From: Lachnospiraceae bacterium
GTDB taxonomy: Bacteria > Bacillota > Clostridia > Lachnospirales > Lachnospiraceae
NCBI GenBank assembly: GCA_017622795.1
Contig: JAGAQI010000118.1
Location: 1 to 58,312 of the forward strand
Length of the DNA stretch: 58,312 bases
Direction of reading: 5' to 3'
The first letter of the stretch is position 1, and each line of letters opens with the position of its first letter. Positions 16,206 through 25,352 of the stretch are shown piece by piece. The translations under genes were made by a program, and so were the position numbers. The notes below the pieces were generated by a model. It ran no database searches. It was not told where the DNA came from and saw only the letters and a program-made list of their open reading frames with translations.

Positions 16206-17597
16206 ATGCGAAAGGCACAAAAGAAGCAAATTGAAGAACTGATTACATTGATGGCAGAAGCCCAGGAGGAGATAAAAAATGCCATCCGGAAAAAGAATAT
16301 TTCACTTGCGCTTGACCTTTTAGAGCAGTGCCAGCAGGCGGCCATTCAGGTGGGAACCTCCATTGATGCGCTGGAAGGGGAAGGCCATCCGGCAGTAACA
16401 CTGTTGGAGCAATACTGCGAGCTGGTGTATAAGCTTCATGAAGAACTGGCAAGCGGTGCGCTCAAGGCAGGGGCGGATGCGGCAGCCTATGCAGAGCAAA
16501 AGCTTACCGGTCTGTGGAAGCAGATTAACAAGAGCGTGGAAGAAGATATTCCGGGACGCTTGGAAGTGGTGTTCTGCCCGTATAAGGCTTCTATGTGGGA
16601 CTCTTTAGAGAGTGTATGGAAGGCTGCAGACGAGGACCCGAACTGTGACGCATACGTAATTCCGATTCCTTACTTTGATAAGAAACCGGACGGCAGCTTT
16701 GGCGAAGAGCATTATGAGGGCTTAGAATATCCGGAGTATGTGCCAATCACCTATTATAAAAGCTATAATTTTGAGGAGCGCCGCCCGGATATTGTATTTA
16801 TCCACAATCCGTACGATGAGTATAATTTTGTTACCAGCGTGCATCCGTTTTTTTACGCTAGTAACTTGAATAAATACACCGACAAGCTGGTGTACATTCC
16901 GTACTTTGTGCTGGGTGAGCCGGACTGGGCAACCATGTCGGAAAAAAGCAAAGAAAAGATGCGTATGTTCTGCATTCAGCAGGGCGTATTGCAGTCTCAC
17001 AATACTATTGTGCAGTCGGAGACAATGAAAAAAGTATATGTGGAAACTCTTTGTGAGGAATTTGGCAAGCATCTCCGCCCAATGTGGGAGGATAAAATAC
17101 TGCCATTAGGTTCTCCGAAATTTGATAAAGTAACCGGTACCGCAGAGGATGAGTTAAAGGTTCCGGAAGAATGGAAGCCGGTAATCTACAGAGCAGATGG
17201 CAGCAGAAAGCAAATTATCCTTTACAATACCGGAGTGTCAGCCTTGCTGGACTATAGCGAAACAATGCTGGAGAAAATGAAGGATGTGTTCCGGGTTTTT
17301 TACGAGAAACGGGAAGAAGCAGCACTGTTGTGGCGCCCGCATCCGCTGGTTAAGGCTACCATTGAATCGATGCGTCCGAAATTATGGAAAGCGTACGAAA
17401 AGCTCGTGAAGGAGTACAGGGAAGCAGCCTGGGGTATTTACGATGATACACCGGATTTGAACAGGGCCATTGCACTGGCGGATGCATATTATGGGGATCC
17501 GAGCTCCCTGACACGCTTGTGCAGGGAAAAAGGAATTCCGGTGATGGTGCAGAATGTGGATGTGTTACATGAATGGAAGAAGGAAACGGATCTATGA
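16206..17597 (+). CDS. CDP-glycerol/ribitol phosphotransferase-like GT-B protein
   Basis: A 463-aa protein with an N-terminal helical region (about residues 1-115, containing GEGHPAVTLLEQYCELVY) and a C-terminal GT-B-like region resembling CDP-glycerol glycerophosphotransferases (TagB/TagF, TarL). Visible marks are VVFCPYKASMWDSLESVW, the mid-chain LPLGSPKFD, and the donor-side LLWRPHPL with a late YGDPSSL. No membrane segment is seen. With TarI/TarJ homologues downstream, a CDP-polyol is the likely donor. The stop codon overlaps the next start (ATGA). GGAGG precedes the ATG. Specificity is inference. Confidence 0.75.
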   Translation: MRKAQKKQIEELITLMAEAQEEIKNAIRKKNISLALDLLEQCQQAAIQVGTSIDALEGEGHPAVTLLEQYCELVYKLHEELASGALKAGADAAAYAEQKLTGLWKQINKSVEEDIPGRLEVVFCPYKASMWDSLESVWKAADEDPNCDAYVIPIPYFDKKPDGSFGEEHYEGLEYPEYVPITYYKSYNFEERRPDIVFIHNPYDEYNFVTSVHPFFYASNLNKYTDKLVYIPYFVLGEPDWATMSEKSKEKMRMFCIQQGVLQSHNTIVQSETMKKVYVETLCEEFGKHLRPMWEDKILPLGSPKFDKVTGTAEDELKVPEEWKPVIYRADGSRKQIILYNTGVSALLDYSETMLEKMKDVFRVFYEKREEAALLWRPHPLVKATIESMRPKLWKAYEKLVKEYREAAWGIYDDTPDLNRAIALADAYYGDPSSLTRLCREKGIPVMVQNVDVLHEWKKETDL

Positions 17598-18769
17598 TAA
17601 AGGACGGAAGATGTTTTTTTGAAACATTTGTACAAAAGGATGATAAGATTTATACTACCAGCATGGAATCCAATGGCTTATTTGTTTTGGGACCGGATGC
17701 ACAGGCAAGACTTATTGCACTTTTTCCTTTGGAAGAGCTTTGCAAACATTATCTTTTTACAGACAGCAAATGTTATGAAAATCAAATTATTTTTGCCCCG
17801 GGTTCTGCAGAACATATCCACATTTATGATACGGAAACCGGGCAGTTTGAAACAATAGAGTTTGATTTGGAAACAAATCAAAAGAGTTATAATCCGCTAT
17901 TTAAATGTTCGCGGATTATTGAGACGAAAGAGTATTTTTTCTTTATGCCGAATACATATCCATATATTTTAAGACTGGATAAAGAATTAAAACAGCTAAA
18001 ATACATTGAATTTGAGTTGCCGGAACAGAAAGTTTTATTTGGAAATCAATATGTAAAGCATGGTAATGATATATATATGGTTTCTAGGCGTTCGCCGGAT
18101 ATTCTTAAATTTAATGTACAAAATGAAACCGCAGAAATATTGACGTTTTCGCAGGATAAAACCGGTGGAATGAGTATACATATGGTGGGGGAGCGTTTAT
18201 GGGTAACTTCTTCTACGAAATCGGAAGTGTATGAGATAAATCCTTTCGAAGTGTCTCAGGTACAGATTCACAAGGAAGTGCCGGAAGCTTTTGCGGTAAG
18301 GGAAGGAGAACTCCCTTTTGCATGCAGTTTTATAAGAGACGAAAAGTTGGTTTTAGTCCCTATGGGAGGAAATTTATTCCTGGAGTTTGACTGTGAAAAA
18401 AAGGAATTTGCAATCAACCGGGATTTAGAATTTGATTTGCAGGATATGAATTTAGCATGTATGTACCAAAACGAAGAGACCGTAGCTCTTTGCAGACGCC
18501 CGGAAGACTTGTGGAAAAGCTTTCGGAATCAGGTGTTTTTGGATATAAAGAAAATGACGGCAACAGAAGTTGTTTTTAAAATCCAGGAACCGGAGAAATA
18601 CGGCAGAACATTACTTGCCGGTAAACTGGAAAGTGATGAGATAATAAAAGAAACCATGCTGACAGATATCAGGGACTTTATGGAATCAGCCGGTAACAGA
18701 CCGGCTTTTGCAAAGAAAAACGATATGGGTAGTTCAGGAGAAACGATATACAGATATTTATGCAACTAA
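17594..18769 (+). CDS. Predicted beta-propeller-like protein, unknown function
   Basis: A 391-aa soluble protein with no signal peptide. It is dominated by repeated short beta segments of the form (D/N)xIYxxS...NGLFxLxP, HIHIYDTETGQFETIEFD, YILRLDKELKQLKYIEFELP and SEVYEINPFEVSQVQIH, as in six- or seven-bladed propellers. It has no enzymatic motif that I recognise. Translation starts at ATG 17594, overlapping the upstream stop, so the two proteins are likely coupled and may interact. A longer frame from 17573 lies inside the upstream gene. A 77-base gap follows before the licD gene. Confidence 0.65.
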   Translation: MIKDGRCFFETFVQKDDKIYTTSMESNGLFVLGPDAQARLIALFPLEELCKHYLFTDSKCYENQIIFAPGSAEHIHIYDTETGQFETIEFDLETNQKSYNPLFKCSRIIETKEYFFFMPNTYPYILRLDKELKQLKYIEFELPEQKVLFGNQYVKHGNDIYMVSRRSPDILKFNVQNETAEILTFSQDKTGGMSIHMVGERLWVTSSTKSEVYEINPFEVSQVQIHKEVPEAFAVREGELPFACSFIRDEKLVLVPMGGNLFLEFDCEKKEFAINRDLEFDLQDMNLACMYQNEETVALCRRPEDLWKSFRNQVFLDIKKMTATEVVFKIQEPEKYGRTLLAGKLESDEIIKETMLTDIRDFMESAGNRPAFAKKNDMGSSGETIYRYLCN

Positions 18770-18846
18770 CAGTAAACACAGAAATGTAATTCGATACTCA
18801 TCGAGAGTGATACCATTGGATTAGTGTAGACAGAAGGAGATTTATA

Positions 18847-19740
18847 ATGGCAAAAACAGAAATAATTCTTTCAGCAGAACAACTTAGAAAGCTTCAGCTG
18901 GAACAGCTGGAACTATTAAAAGAAGTGGACAGAATCTGCCGGAAAAACAATATTCCGTATTACATCACCGGAGGCACCATGCTGGGGGCTGTCAGACATA
19001 AAGGATTTATTCCGTGGGATGATGATATTGATGTCAGCATGCTCCGGAAAGATTATCACAGATTTTGTGTGGCATGCGGAAAGGATCTTGATACAAACCG
19101 GTTTTTCCTTCAGACCTGGGACACGGACAAGCACTACCGGTACCAGTACGGAAGACTGAGAAGGAATAACACGCTTTATATCCGTTCGGGTCATGAAGAT
19201 GCAAAGCATCATAACGGAATCAATATAGATTTATTCCCGGTGGATAATGTGCCGGACAACAGAATTCTTTGCAGAATCTATAAAACCGGTTGCGAAGTAT
19301 TCAGAAAAACCTTGTATTCACCGGTAGGAGCGGTCAGAACCACGGCACCGGTTCCAAAGCTGATGTATCGGTTTTTAAGCAGCTTTGACGGAGAAAAGGT
19401 TAAAGTTTGGTTCAAAAACTGGATTAAGTTTTTTGGTAAATTTCCTTCTTCCAGAGTGGACGCAGTTGGTTTTGCCTACAGACTTTCTACGGCAGATAAA
19501 GAAAAACTGGGAAAAGAAAATTACTATGAAATGTATCATGGAATGAAACGGGAGCTTGTTACAGAGCTTACGGAATATTCCTTTGAAGGTTTGAAGTTTT
19601 ACGGTGTTAAGGATTATGACTATTATCTCAGAACGCTTTATGGAGACTATATGACACCGCCTCCTGCAGATAAACGTACCGGAGAGCATAAAGCGGTTGC
19701 AATTAAATTTTCTGACGAAGGGGAAAATAAAAATGAGTAA
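18847..19740 (+). CDS. licD: LicD family phosphotransferase
   Basis: LicD proteins move a phosphorylated group from a CDP-activated donor to a glycan (phosphocholine in Haemophilus and pneumococcus; ribitol-phosphate in the related human fukutin and FKRP). This 297-aa protein has the signature GGTMLGAVRHKGFIPWDDD at about residues 40-58 and the late LYGDYMTPPP. GGAGA precedes the ATG. The 3' end overlaps the next start. With CDP-ribitol and phosphonate-activating enzymes in the operon, no choline-specific gene (licA/licB) is present, so phosphocholine is unlikely as the donor group. Confidence 0.9.
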   Translation: MAKTEIILSAEQLRKLQLEQLELLKEVDRICRKNNIPYYITGGTMLGAVRHKGFIPWDDDIDVSMLRKDYHRFCVACGKDLDTNRFFLQTWDTDKHYRYQYGRLRRNNTLYIRSGHEDAKHHNGINIDLFPVDNVPDNRILCRIYKTGCEVFRKTLYSPVGAVRTTAPVPKLMYRFLSSFDGEKVKVWFKNWIKFFGKFPSSRVDAVGFAYRLSTADKEKLGKENYYEMYHGMKRELVTELTEYSFEGLKFYGVKDYDYYLRTLYGDYMTPPPADKRTGEHKAVAIKFSDEGENKNE

Positions 19741-20389
19741 TATCCGTAATGTGGGTGTAATTCTATCCGGCGGAAGAGGTGTCCGCGCCGGACATGGTCT
19801 CCCGAAACAATATCATAAAGTATGCGGAAAAATGATTATAGAATATGTGATAGAGGCATTTAAGCAATCTGCGCAAACAGATGTAATTCTTGTTGCGGCA
19901 GAGCCGGGTTACTTTGAGGAATTAAAAGCGATTGGATGTATTTGCGTGGAAGGCGGAAGGGAAAGAAATGAAACGGTCCGTAATGTAATCAATTATGTGA
20001 AAGAAAACCTTTCGGAGTGTGAAAAAATTCTGTTTCACGATTCTGCAAGACCACAGATTACTCCACAGTATATCGATGAGTGCTTTGAACTTTTAGAAAA
20101 TCATGACAGCGTGATTACAACGGCACATATTACGGACAGCCTGAGTCACAGAGAATTTGGCCCGGTGGAACGCAGTGAGTACTATCTGATTCAGACACCG
20201 GAAGCATTTCAGTTTGGAATTTTGGAGAAGCATTTTACAAAAGAATCTGAGTGGACGGCTATAGTACAGCAGCTGCCTTCCGGAGCAGATGTTTATCTGA
20301 ACTATAACCTGGCAAAGAACATGAAAATAACTTATCCGGAGGATTTCGGATATTTTCAAATGCTTGTGGAAGGAGGGTATCTTAAATGA
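19733..20389 (+). CDS. IspD/TarI-like cytidylyltransferase A
   Basis: A 218-aa nucleotidyltransferase with SGGRGVRAGHGLPKQY (residues about 10-25, nucleotide-binding loop) and FHDSARP, both hallmarks of the IspD/TarI fold. It may activate a polyol phosphate with CTP. The frame opens at 19697, but ATG at 19733, overlapping the licD stop with an AAGGGG ribosome site, is the logical start. It overlaps the next gene by ATGA. It is less TarI-like than cytidylyltransferase B and could act on another alcohol phosphate. A MEP-pathway role is unlikely from the context. Confidence 0.8.
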   Translation: MSNIRNVGVILSGGRGVRAGHGLPKQYHKVCGKMIIEYVIEAFKQSAQTDVILVAAEPGYFEELKAIGCICVEGGRERNETVRNVINYVKENLSECEKILFHDSARPQITPQYIDECFELLENHDSVITTAHITDSLSHREFGPVERSEYYLIQTPEAFQFGILEKHFTKESEWTAIVQQLPSGADVYLNYNLAKNMKITYPEDFGYFQMLVEGGYLK

Positions 20390-21102
20390 TATATGCAAGT
20401 ATTCTTGCGGCTGGAGCAGCAGAGAAAGATGATAAACGGACGTTACCACGGCCGTATACCCTTCTGGGAAACAAACCGATTCTTATCCATACCCTGGAGC
20501 AGTTTGCCATATCATCAAAGATTGATAAAATCATTATTGTGGCAAACAGTGACTGGGTGGTTTATACACAGGAGCTGGTTAAAAAAAGCATTCCATTTGC
20601 AAAGGAAATACATGTAATCCGTGGTGGCGAAAATAAAAACCGGTCTATTTCCATGGCAGCGAAATATATTGAAGAAACCTGGGGGGTAACGGAAGAGGAT
20701 ATTCTTCTGAACCATGACGCAATCCGTCCGTTCATTTCCCAAAGGATTATTGAAGATAACATTGAGGCAGGGAAACGATATTCGGTTGCAAATACGGTGA
20801 TGCCTACGGTAGATACCATTGTGATATCGGAGGATAAACAGACCGCAGACAGTATTCCGCCAAAGAGCAGAATGTATTCTGAACAGACTCCGCAAACATT
20901 TCAGCTGAAACAATTTTTGGATACCTATTACTCTCTTCCGGAAGAGGTGTTTGAGAAAGAAAACGATTCGGTCCGTTTTATGCTGAATCACGGACATGAG
21001 GTTTATCTGGTTGCCGGAGATTATTCCAATATAAAAATTGTTACTGCATTTGATGTGGAAGTGGCAAATGCTTTTCTTAGGAGAATGGAGCATGATAAAT
21101 AA
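20386..21102 (+). CDS. tarI: IspD/TarI-like cytidylyltransferase B (probable ribitol-5-phosphate cytidylyltransferase)
   Basis: A 238-aa second member of the IspD/TarI family. The loop is altered (LAAGAAEKDDKRTLPRPY in place of the usual GxGxRMGxxxPKQ), while LNHDAIRPF and YSEQTPQTFQLKQF are kept. Its gene overlaps the TarJ-like gene, the order found in tarIJL operons, so production of CDP-ribitol is the best guess. The missing Gly/Arg in the CTP loop is a caution: A and B might function as a heteromer or one may be a pseudo-enzyme. Confidence 0.72.
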   Translation: MIYASILAAGAAEKDDKRTLPRPYTLLGNKPILIHTLEQFAISSKIDKIIIVANSDWVVYTQELVKKSIPFAKEIHVIRGGENKNRSISMAAKYIEETWGVTEEDILLNHDAIRPFISQRIIEDNIEAGKRYSVANTVMPTVDTIVISEDKQTADSIPPKSRMYSEQTPQTFQLKQFLDTYYSLPEEVFEKENDSVRFMLNHGHEVYLVAGDYSNIKIVTAFDVEVANAFLRRMEHDK

Positions 21103-22114
21103 AATTGTAAGACTGGTCGGGGTAAAACAGTTTGATGTGTATTATGAAGAATTACCGCTCTCTTCCGATAAGCTGGTAATACGACCGGAGTATCTGTCTA
21201 TCTGCGCGGCGGATCTCCGATATTATACCGGACAGCGGAACCGGGAGGCGTTAAAGAAAAAACTGCCGCTTTCCCTGATTCATGAAGCGACCGGAACCGT
21301 ACTTTATGATCCGCTTGGGCGGCTCGAAGCAGGAAGCAAGGTTGTTATGATACCAAATACATATTCCTCCGAATCGGATTTCATCAAAGGTAATTATCAA
21401 AAAAACAGCTGTTTCCGTTCCAGTGATATCGACGGTTTTATGCAGGATTATGTGCTTTGCGATTATGACCGGGTAATACCACTCCGCAAAGGGGAAGTTG
21501 ATGAAATTTATGTTTTGAGTGAACTTATCAGTACTTCCGTCAATGCCGTTTCAAACAGTATTCTTCATATGCAGGGAGCTTGCCGCCGGATAGGAATCTG
21601 GGGAGACGGAAATTTAGGATTTACCACAATGATTACGGTAAGAAGCCTTTTGCCGGATGCGGAAATCATTATATTTGGTCATAATGTCAGAAAATCACTC
21701 AATTTTATTATGGCAGATAAAGTTTACAATACGGAAAATATTCCTTCTGATATGGAATTGGATTGTGCATTTGAATGTGTTGGTGGTGTAAACAGTGTAC
21801 ATGCCATCCGACAGAGTATTGAGCTTGTACGTCCGCAGGGTTGTATTTCCCTTTTGGGAGTATCGGAAGAGCCGGTACCGATTGATACAAGGCAAGTACT
21901 TTCGAAGGGACTGAGTCTTCTTGGGAACAGCAGAAGTGAACGCTGTGACTTTGAAACAGCAATTGGTATTATCAGGGAGCATGATGAGTTCAAAACATAT
22001 CTTGGAACCATTATTTCCGAACGAAAAAAGGTAAAAATGATTTCTGATATTTATTATGCGTTTGAACATGCGCAGATTAATGACTTTAAAACAATAATGA
22101 AGTGGGAGATGTAA
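21092..22114 (+). CDS. tarJ: TarJ-like ribulose-5-phosphate reductase
   Basis: A 340-aa MDR-superfamily dehydrogenase close to TarJ, which reduces D-ribulose 5-phosphate to D-ribitol 5-phosphate with NADPH. Shared blocks are VIRPEYLSICAADLRYYTG, LPLSLIHEATGTVLYDP, GSKVVMIPNTY, FRSSDIDGFMQDYV and the cofactor loop GIWGDGNLGF. The frame extends upstream, but MINKIVRLV at 21092 has GGAG in front and matches the family start. It overlaps the preceding gene by 11 bases. Together with gene B it supplies CDP-ribitol. Confidence 0.88.
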   Translation: MINKIVRLVGVKQFDVYYEELPLSSDKLVIRPEYLSICAADLRYYTGQRNREALKKKLPLSLIHEATGTVLYDPLGRLEAGSKVVMIPNTYSSESDFIKGNYQKNSCFRSSDIDGFMQDYVLCDYDRVIPLRKGEVDEIYVLSELISTSVNAVSNSILHMQGACRRIGIWGDGNLGFTTMITVRSLLPDAEIIIFGHNVRKSLNFIMADKVYNTENIPSDMELDCAFECVGGVNSVHAIRQSIELVRPQGCISLLGVSEEPVPIDTRQVLSKGLSLLGNSRSERCDFETAIGIIREHDEFKTYLGTIISERKKVKMISDIYYAFEHAQINDFKTIMKWEM

Positions 22115-22117
22115 AGG

Positions 22118-23329
22118 ATGTATGATGTGAAGGTAAAAAGTCTGCTCCCGGGTCTTTACAGTGACCTCGATGCATTGATGGAACAAGGAGCTCTTTTAAA
22201 GAAAAACATTTATGTATTCGGAAAAGGAATCTGGGGCTTTGCGGTTACACAGTATCTTCACACAAAGGGATACGATGTCACAGGTGTTTTGGATAATAAT
22301 CTGCAAATACCCAATTGGGGATTGTTGTCTTCTATATCTGTTATTTCGGATCCGGAGTATAAGGTAAAATTTTATTATCCGGAAGATGCATTGAAAGAGT
22401 TTGATGATAATGCATTGGTGTTAATCAGTTCAAAATTTTATGATGCACAATCAGCGCAACTGATGGAATTAGGTTATGAAGAGGGTAAGCACTTTATTAA
22501 GCTTGACAGAATAAACCGTATTCCGGAAGAGAAAAAACCGGAAAATATTACAGAACTCGATTCGGAAAGTATAAAAGAATATTTATTTGATTTGCTGAAG
22601 TTTTTGAAAAAAATATGTGAAGAAAACGGATTAACCTATTATCTGGTAGGAGGCACATTGCTTGGTGCCGTGCGTCACAAAGGAATTATTCCGTGGGATG
22701 ATGATATTGATATTTCCATGCCGCTAAAAGACTATATGAAACTTCACGAGATTTTTAGGGAGCATGATTATTCGTTTGGCAAGTATTCCCTGTACAGCAT
22801 GGTAGACGATGAGAATTGTATGTACGCTTATGCCAAGCTTTTAAATACCAATACACTTCTGCATTTGGAAAAGTATCCGATGGATGTAATAACCCATGTA
22901 TGTATCGATATATTTCCTCTTTCCGGTGCACCGCTTCCGGAGGAAAGTGAAAGCAAATGTTTTATAGAAGACCTGAACAAATTTAATTCCGCATGGATGA
23001 AATACCGGTCTTATATCGGGATGGATGTGTATCCGTTTGAGGAACGGAGAGAAAAATGGTGGGAGCTCCTGAACCGGTATGATTATGATACCAGTTCCGG
23101 AATCAGTTATATTTTTGCGGAAGGAAGAAACTTCCGTGTACTTGACAGACGGTTATACGACCATGTTGTTGAGGTGGAATATGAGGGAGAGTTCTTTCCG
23201 ACGATGTCCGGATATAAGGAATATTTGGAAACAGCTTATGGCGATTATATGACACTTCCTGCAAACTGGCAGCGGTTTGGAAAGCACTCTTATATGGATT
23301 GCTGGGTAGACAATTCTTTGGAAAAATAA
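22118..23329 (+). CDS. licD: LicD family phosphotransferase with N-terminal Rossmann-like module
   Basis: A 403-aa protein. Residues about 25-130 form a Rossmann-like module (NIYVFGKGIWGFAVTQYL, VTGVLDNNLQ, ALVLISSKFYDAQSAQL). The LicD domain follows from about 150, with GAVRHKGIIPWDDDID near 190-205 and LETAYGDYMTLP near the end. It is the second LicD of the operon and differs from the first by carrying this module, which recurs in eight other proteins of the island. It lies three bases after tarJ. Two LicDs fit transfer of two different or two successive phospho-groups. Confidence 0.88.
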   Translation: MYDVKVKSLLPGLYSDLDALMEQGALLKKNIYVFGKGIWGFAVTQYLHTKGYDVTGVLDNNLQIPNWGLLSSISVISDPEYKVKFYYPEDALKEFDDNALVLISSKFYDAQSAQLMELGYEEGKHFIKLDRINRIPEEKKPENITELDSESIKEYLFDLLKFLKKICEENGLTYYLVGGTLLGAVRHKGIIPWDDDIDISMPLKDYMKLHEIFREHDYSFGKYSLYSMVDDENCMYAYAKLLNTNTLLHLEKYPMDVITHVCIDIFPLSGAPLPEESESKCFIEDLNKFNSAWMKYRSYIGMDVYPFEERREKWWELLNRYDYDTSSGISYIFAEGRNFRVLDRRLYDHVVEVEYEGEFFPTMSGYKEYLETAYGDYMTLPANWQRFGKHSYMDCWVDNSLEK

Positions 23330-23344
23330 AAAAGGGATGATAAA

Positions 23345-25351
23345 ATGAAAGCATTGATTTTAAATTCAGGTATGGGTACAAGAATGGGGCTCTTAACATC
23401 GGAGCAGCCAAAGTGTATGACCAAAATAAGTGAAACCGATACTATTTTAAGCAGACAGTTACGGCAGCTCGCAGAATATGGTGTTAGTGAAGTCGTAATG
23501 ACAACCGGATATTTTGACGAGATTCTTGTCAGATATTGTATGTCCATTGCTCTTCCGTTGAAGTATACTTTTGTGAAAAACGAAAAATACAGTGAAACAA
23601 ATTACATATACTCTATGTATTGTGCCAAGGAGCATCTGGAGGATGACATTATCCTGATGCATGGAGACCTTGTATTTGATAACAGGGTACTGGAGCTGTT
23701 GCTGGCCAATGAAAAGAGCTGCATGGCAGTAAGCTCTACGCAGCCTCTTCCTGCAAAAGATTTTAAAGCGGTTATTGAAGGCGGAAAAATTACCGGCGTG
23801 GGTATTAACTTCTTTCAAAATGCGCTTGCGGCGCAGCCGATTTACAAGCTCCGGTTAGCGGATTGGAAAATATGGCTGGATGAAATTATACATTTTTGCG
23901 AAAACGGCGATGTAAAATGCTATGCGGAGAACGCGTATAATACGGTTTCTGATAAGTGTGATGTTGTTCCGTTGGATGTTAAGAATCTTCTTTGCAATGA
24001 AATAGATTGTGAAGAGGATTTGACAGCGGTTTCCGTTAAGGTGAAAGAACTGGAAAATAAAACAGTGTATATGTGTTTCTCCACAGACATTATCCACAGC
24101 GGGCATATTGAGATTATCAAAAAGGCCAAGCGTTTAGGCAAACTGGTGATAGGCGTTCTGTCGGATGAAGCGGTCATCAGTTATAAACGTTTTCCGCTGC
24201 TTCCGTATTCCGAACGAAAGACCATGTTCGAAAATATTAATGGGGTAAGCTCTGTTGTGGAGCAGAAAACCTTAAGCTATAAAGAAAATATAGTAAAGTA
24301 TCGCCCAGATTATGTGGTGCATGGCGATGACTGGTGTACCGGTTTCCAGAAACCTATCCGTGATGAAGTAGTGGATACCCTTGCCGGATACGGCGGGACT
24401 TTGGTGGAATACCCATATTCCGATGATGCAAAATTTAAGGACCTGGAAAAGAGAGCCAGAGCGGAGCTTTCTATTCCGGACATGAGAAGAAAACGTCTGA
24501 AAACAGCCCTTGAAATGAAGGGAACCATAACCGCGATGGAAGCGCATAGCGGTCTTACCGGACTGATTGTTGAAAATACAGTAGTTCATTCCAATGGGGA
24601 ATCCCGACAGTTTGATGCCATGTGGATTAGTTCCTTGTGTGACTCTACTGCAAAGGGAAAACCGGATATTGAATTGGTGGATATGACTTCGCGCTTCAGA
24701 ACGATTGATGATATTATGGAAGTTACCACAAAACCGATTATTTTTGACGGAGATACCGGCGGTTTGGTGGAACATTTCGTATATACCGTAAGAACACTGG
24801 AACGTATCGGTGTATCCATGGTTATCATAGAAGATAAGGTTGGCTTGAAGAAAAATTCCCTCTTTGGTACGGAGGTGAAGCAAACCCAGGATACCATTGA
24901 AAACTTTTCCGCAAAAATACGGGCAGGTAAAAAGGCTCAGAAAACCGCAGATTTTATGATTTGTGCCAGAATTGAAAGCCTGATTTTGGAGCAGGGAATG
25001 GAAGATGCCCTGGCAAGAGCATTTGCTTTTGTGGACGTGGGTGCAGATGCGATTATGATTCACAGCAGAAAGAAAGATCCAGCGGAAATCTTTGAGTTTG
25101 TAGAAAAATTCAGAGAAAAGAATGCAACCACACCGTTGGTGGTTGTTCCTACTTCCTTTAACACAGTTACGGAAGAAGAGTTTAAAGAGAGAGGCGTAAA
25201 TATTGTTATTTATGCAAATCAGTTAACCAGAACCGGATTTCCGGCCATGCAGAATGCCGCAAAGCTGATTTTGGAAAACCACAGAGCAAAGGAATGTGAT
25301 GATATCTGTATGCCGTTTAAGGAGATTATCCGTTTAATTCCGGAGGAGTAA
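23345..25351 (+). CDS. aepX: Trifunctional fusion: NTP-transferase, CTP-transferase, phosphoenolpyruvate mutase
   Basis: A 668-aa fusion. Residues about 1-225 are a LicC/MobA-like nucleotidyltransferase (NSGMGTRMGLLTSEQPKCM). Residues about 240-370 are a glycerol-3-phosphate-cytidylyltransferase-like domain with the HxGH-type motif HSGH (about 251-254). Residues about 385-668 are PEP mutase, with the diagnostic EDKVGLKKNS near 496-505 (family EDKx3KxNS). PEP mutase makes the C-P bond in phosphonopyruvate, the first step of nearly all phosphonate pathways. Fused nucleotidyltransferases suggest that the phosphonate is later CMP-activated. The next two genes complete the pathway to a phosphono-alcohol. 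Confidence 0.9.
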   Translation: MKALILNSGMGTRMGLLTSEQPKCMTKISETDTILSRQLRQLAEYGVSEVVMTTGYFDEILVRYCMSIALPLKYTFVKNEKYSETNYIYSMYCAKEHLEDDIILMHGDLVFDNRVLELLLANEKSCMAVSSTQPLPAKDFKAVIEGGKITGVGINFFQNALAAQPIYKLRLADWKIWLDEIIHFCENGDVKCYAENAYNTVSDKCDVVPLDVKNLLCNEIDCEEDLTAVSVKVKELENKTVYMCFSTDIIHSGHIEIIKKAKRLGKLVIGVLSDEAVISYKRFPLLPYSERKTMFENINGVSSVVEQKTLSYKENIVKYRPDYVVHGDDWCTGFQKPIRDEVVDTLAGYGGTLVEYPYSDDAKFKDLEKRARAELSIPDMRRKRLKTALEMKGTITAMEAHSGLTGLIVENTVVHSNGESRQFDAMWISSLCDSTAKGKPDIELVDMTSRFRTIDDIMEVTTKPIIFDGDTGGLVEHFVYTVRTLERIGVSMVIIEDKVGLKKNSLFGTEVKQTQDTIENFSAKIRAGKKAQKTADFMICARIESLILEQGMEDALARAFAFVDVGADAIMIHSRKKDPAEIFEFVEKFREKNATTPLVVVPTSFNTVTEEEFKERGVNIVIYANQLTRTGFPAMQNAAKLILENHRAKECDDICMPFKEIIRLIPEE

Positions 25352-25352
25352 A

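Noticed and set aside
19733-21102. MEP-pathway IspD
   Set aside because: Two copies lie in a glycan operon beside tarJ and licD genes, one with an altered loop; isoprenoid synthesis does not explain the context.
16206-23329. Ordinary wall teichoic acid operon
   Set aside because: TarI/TarJ-like enzymes are present, but tagO/tarA, the tagGH exporter and a polymerase set are absent. A SigD-like promoter and flagellin neighbours argue for a different acceptor, although a wall polymer cannot be excluded.
18847-23329. Phosphocholine decoration via LicD
   Set aside because: No choline kinase or choline transporter gene (licA/licB) is seen; phosphonate and ribitol donors are encoded instead.
24272-25063. 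263-aa minus-strand open frame
   Set aside because: It lies fully inside the well-supported PEP mutase fusion gene, antisense, with a composition typical of a shadow frame.
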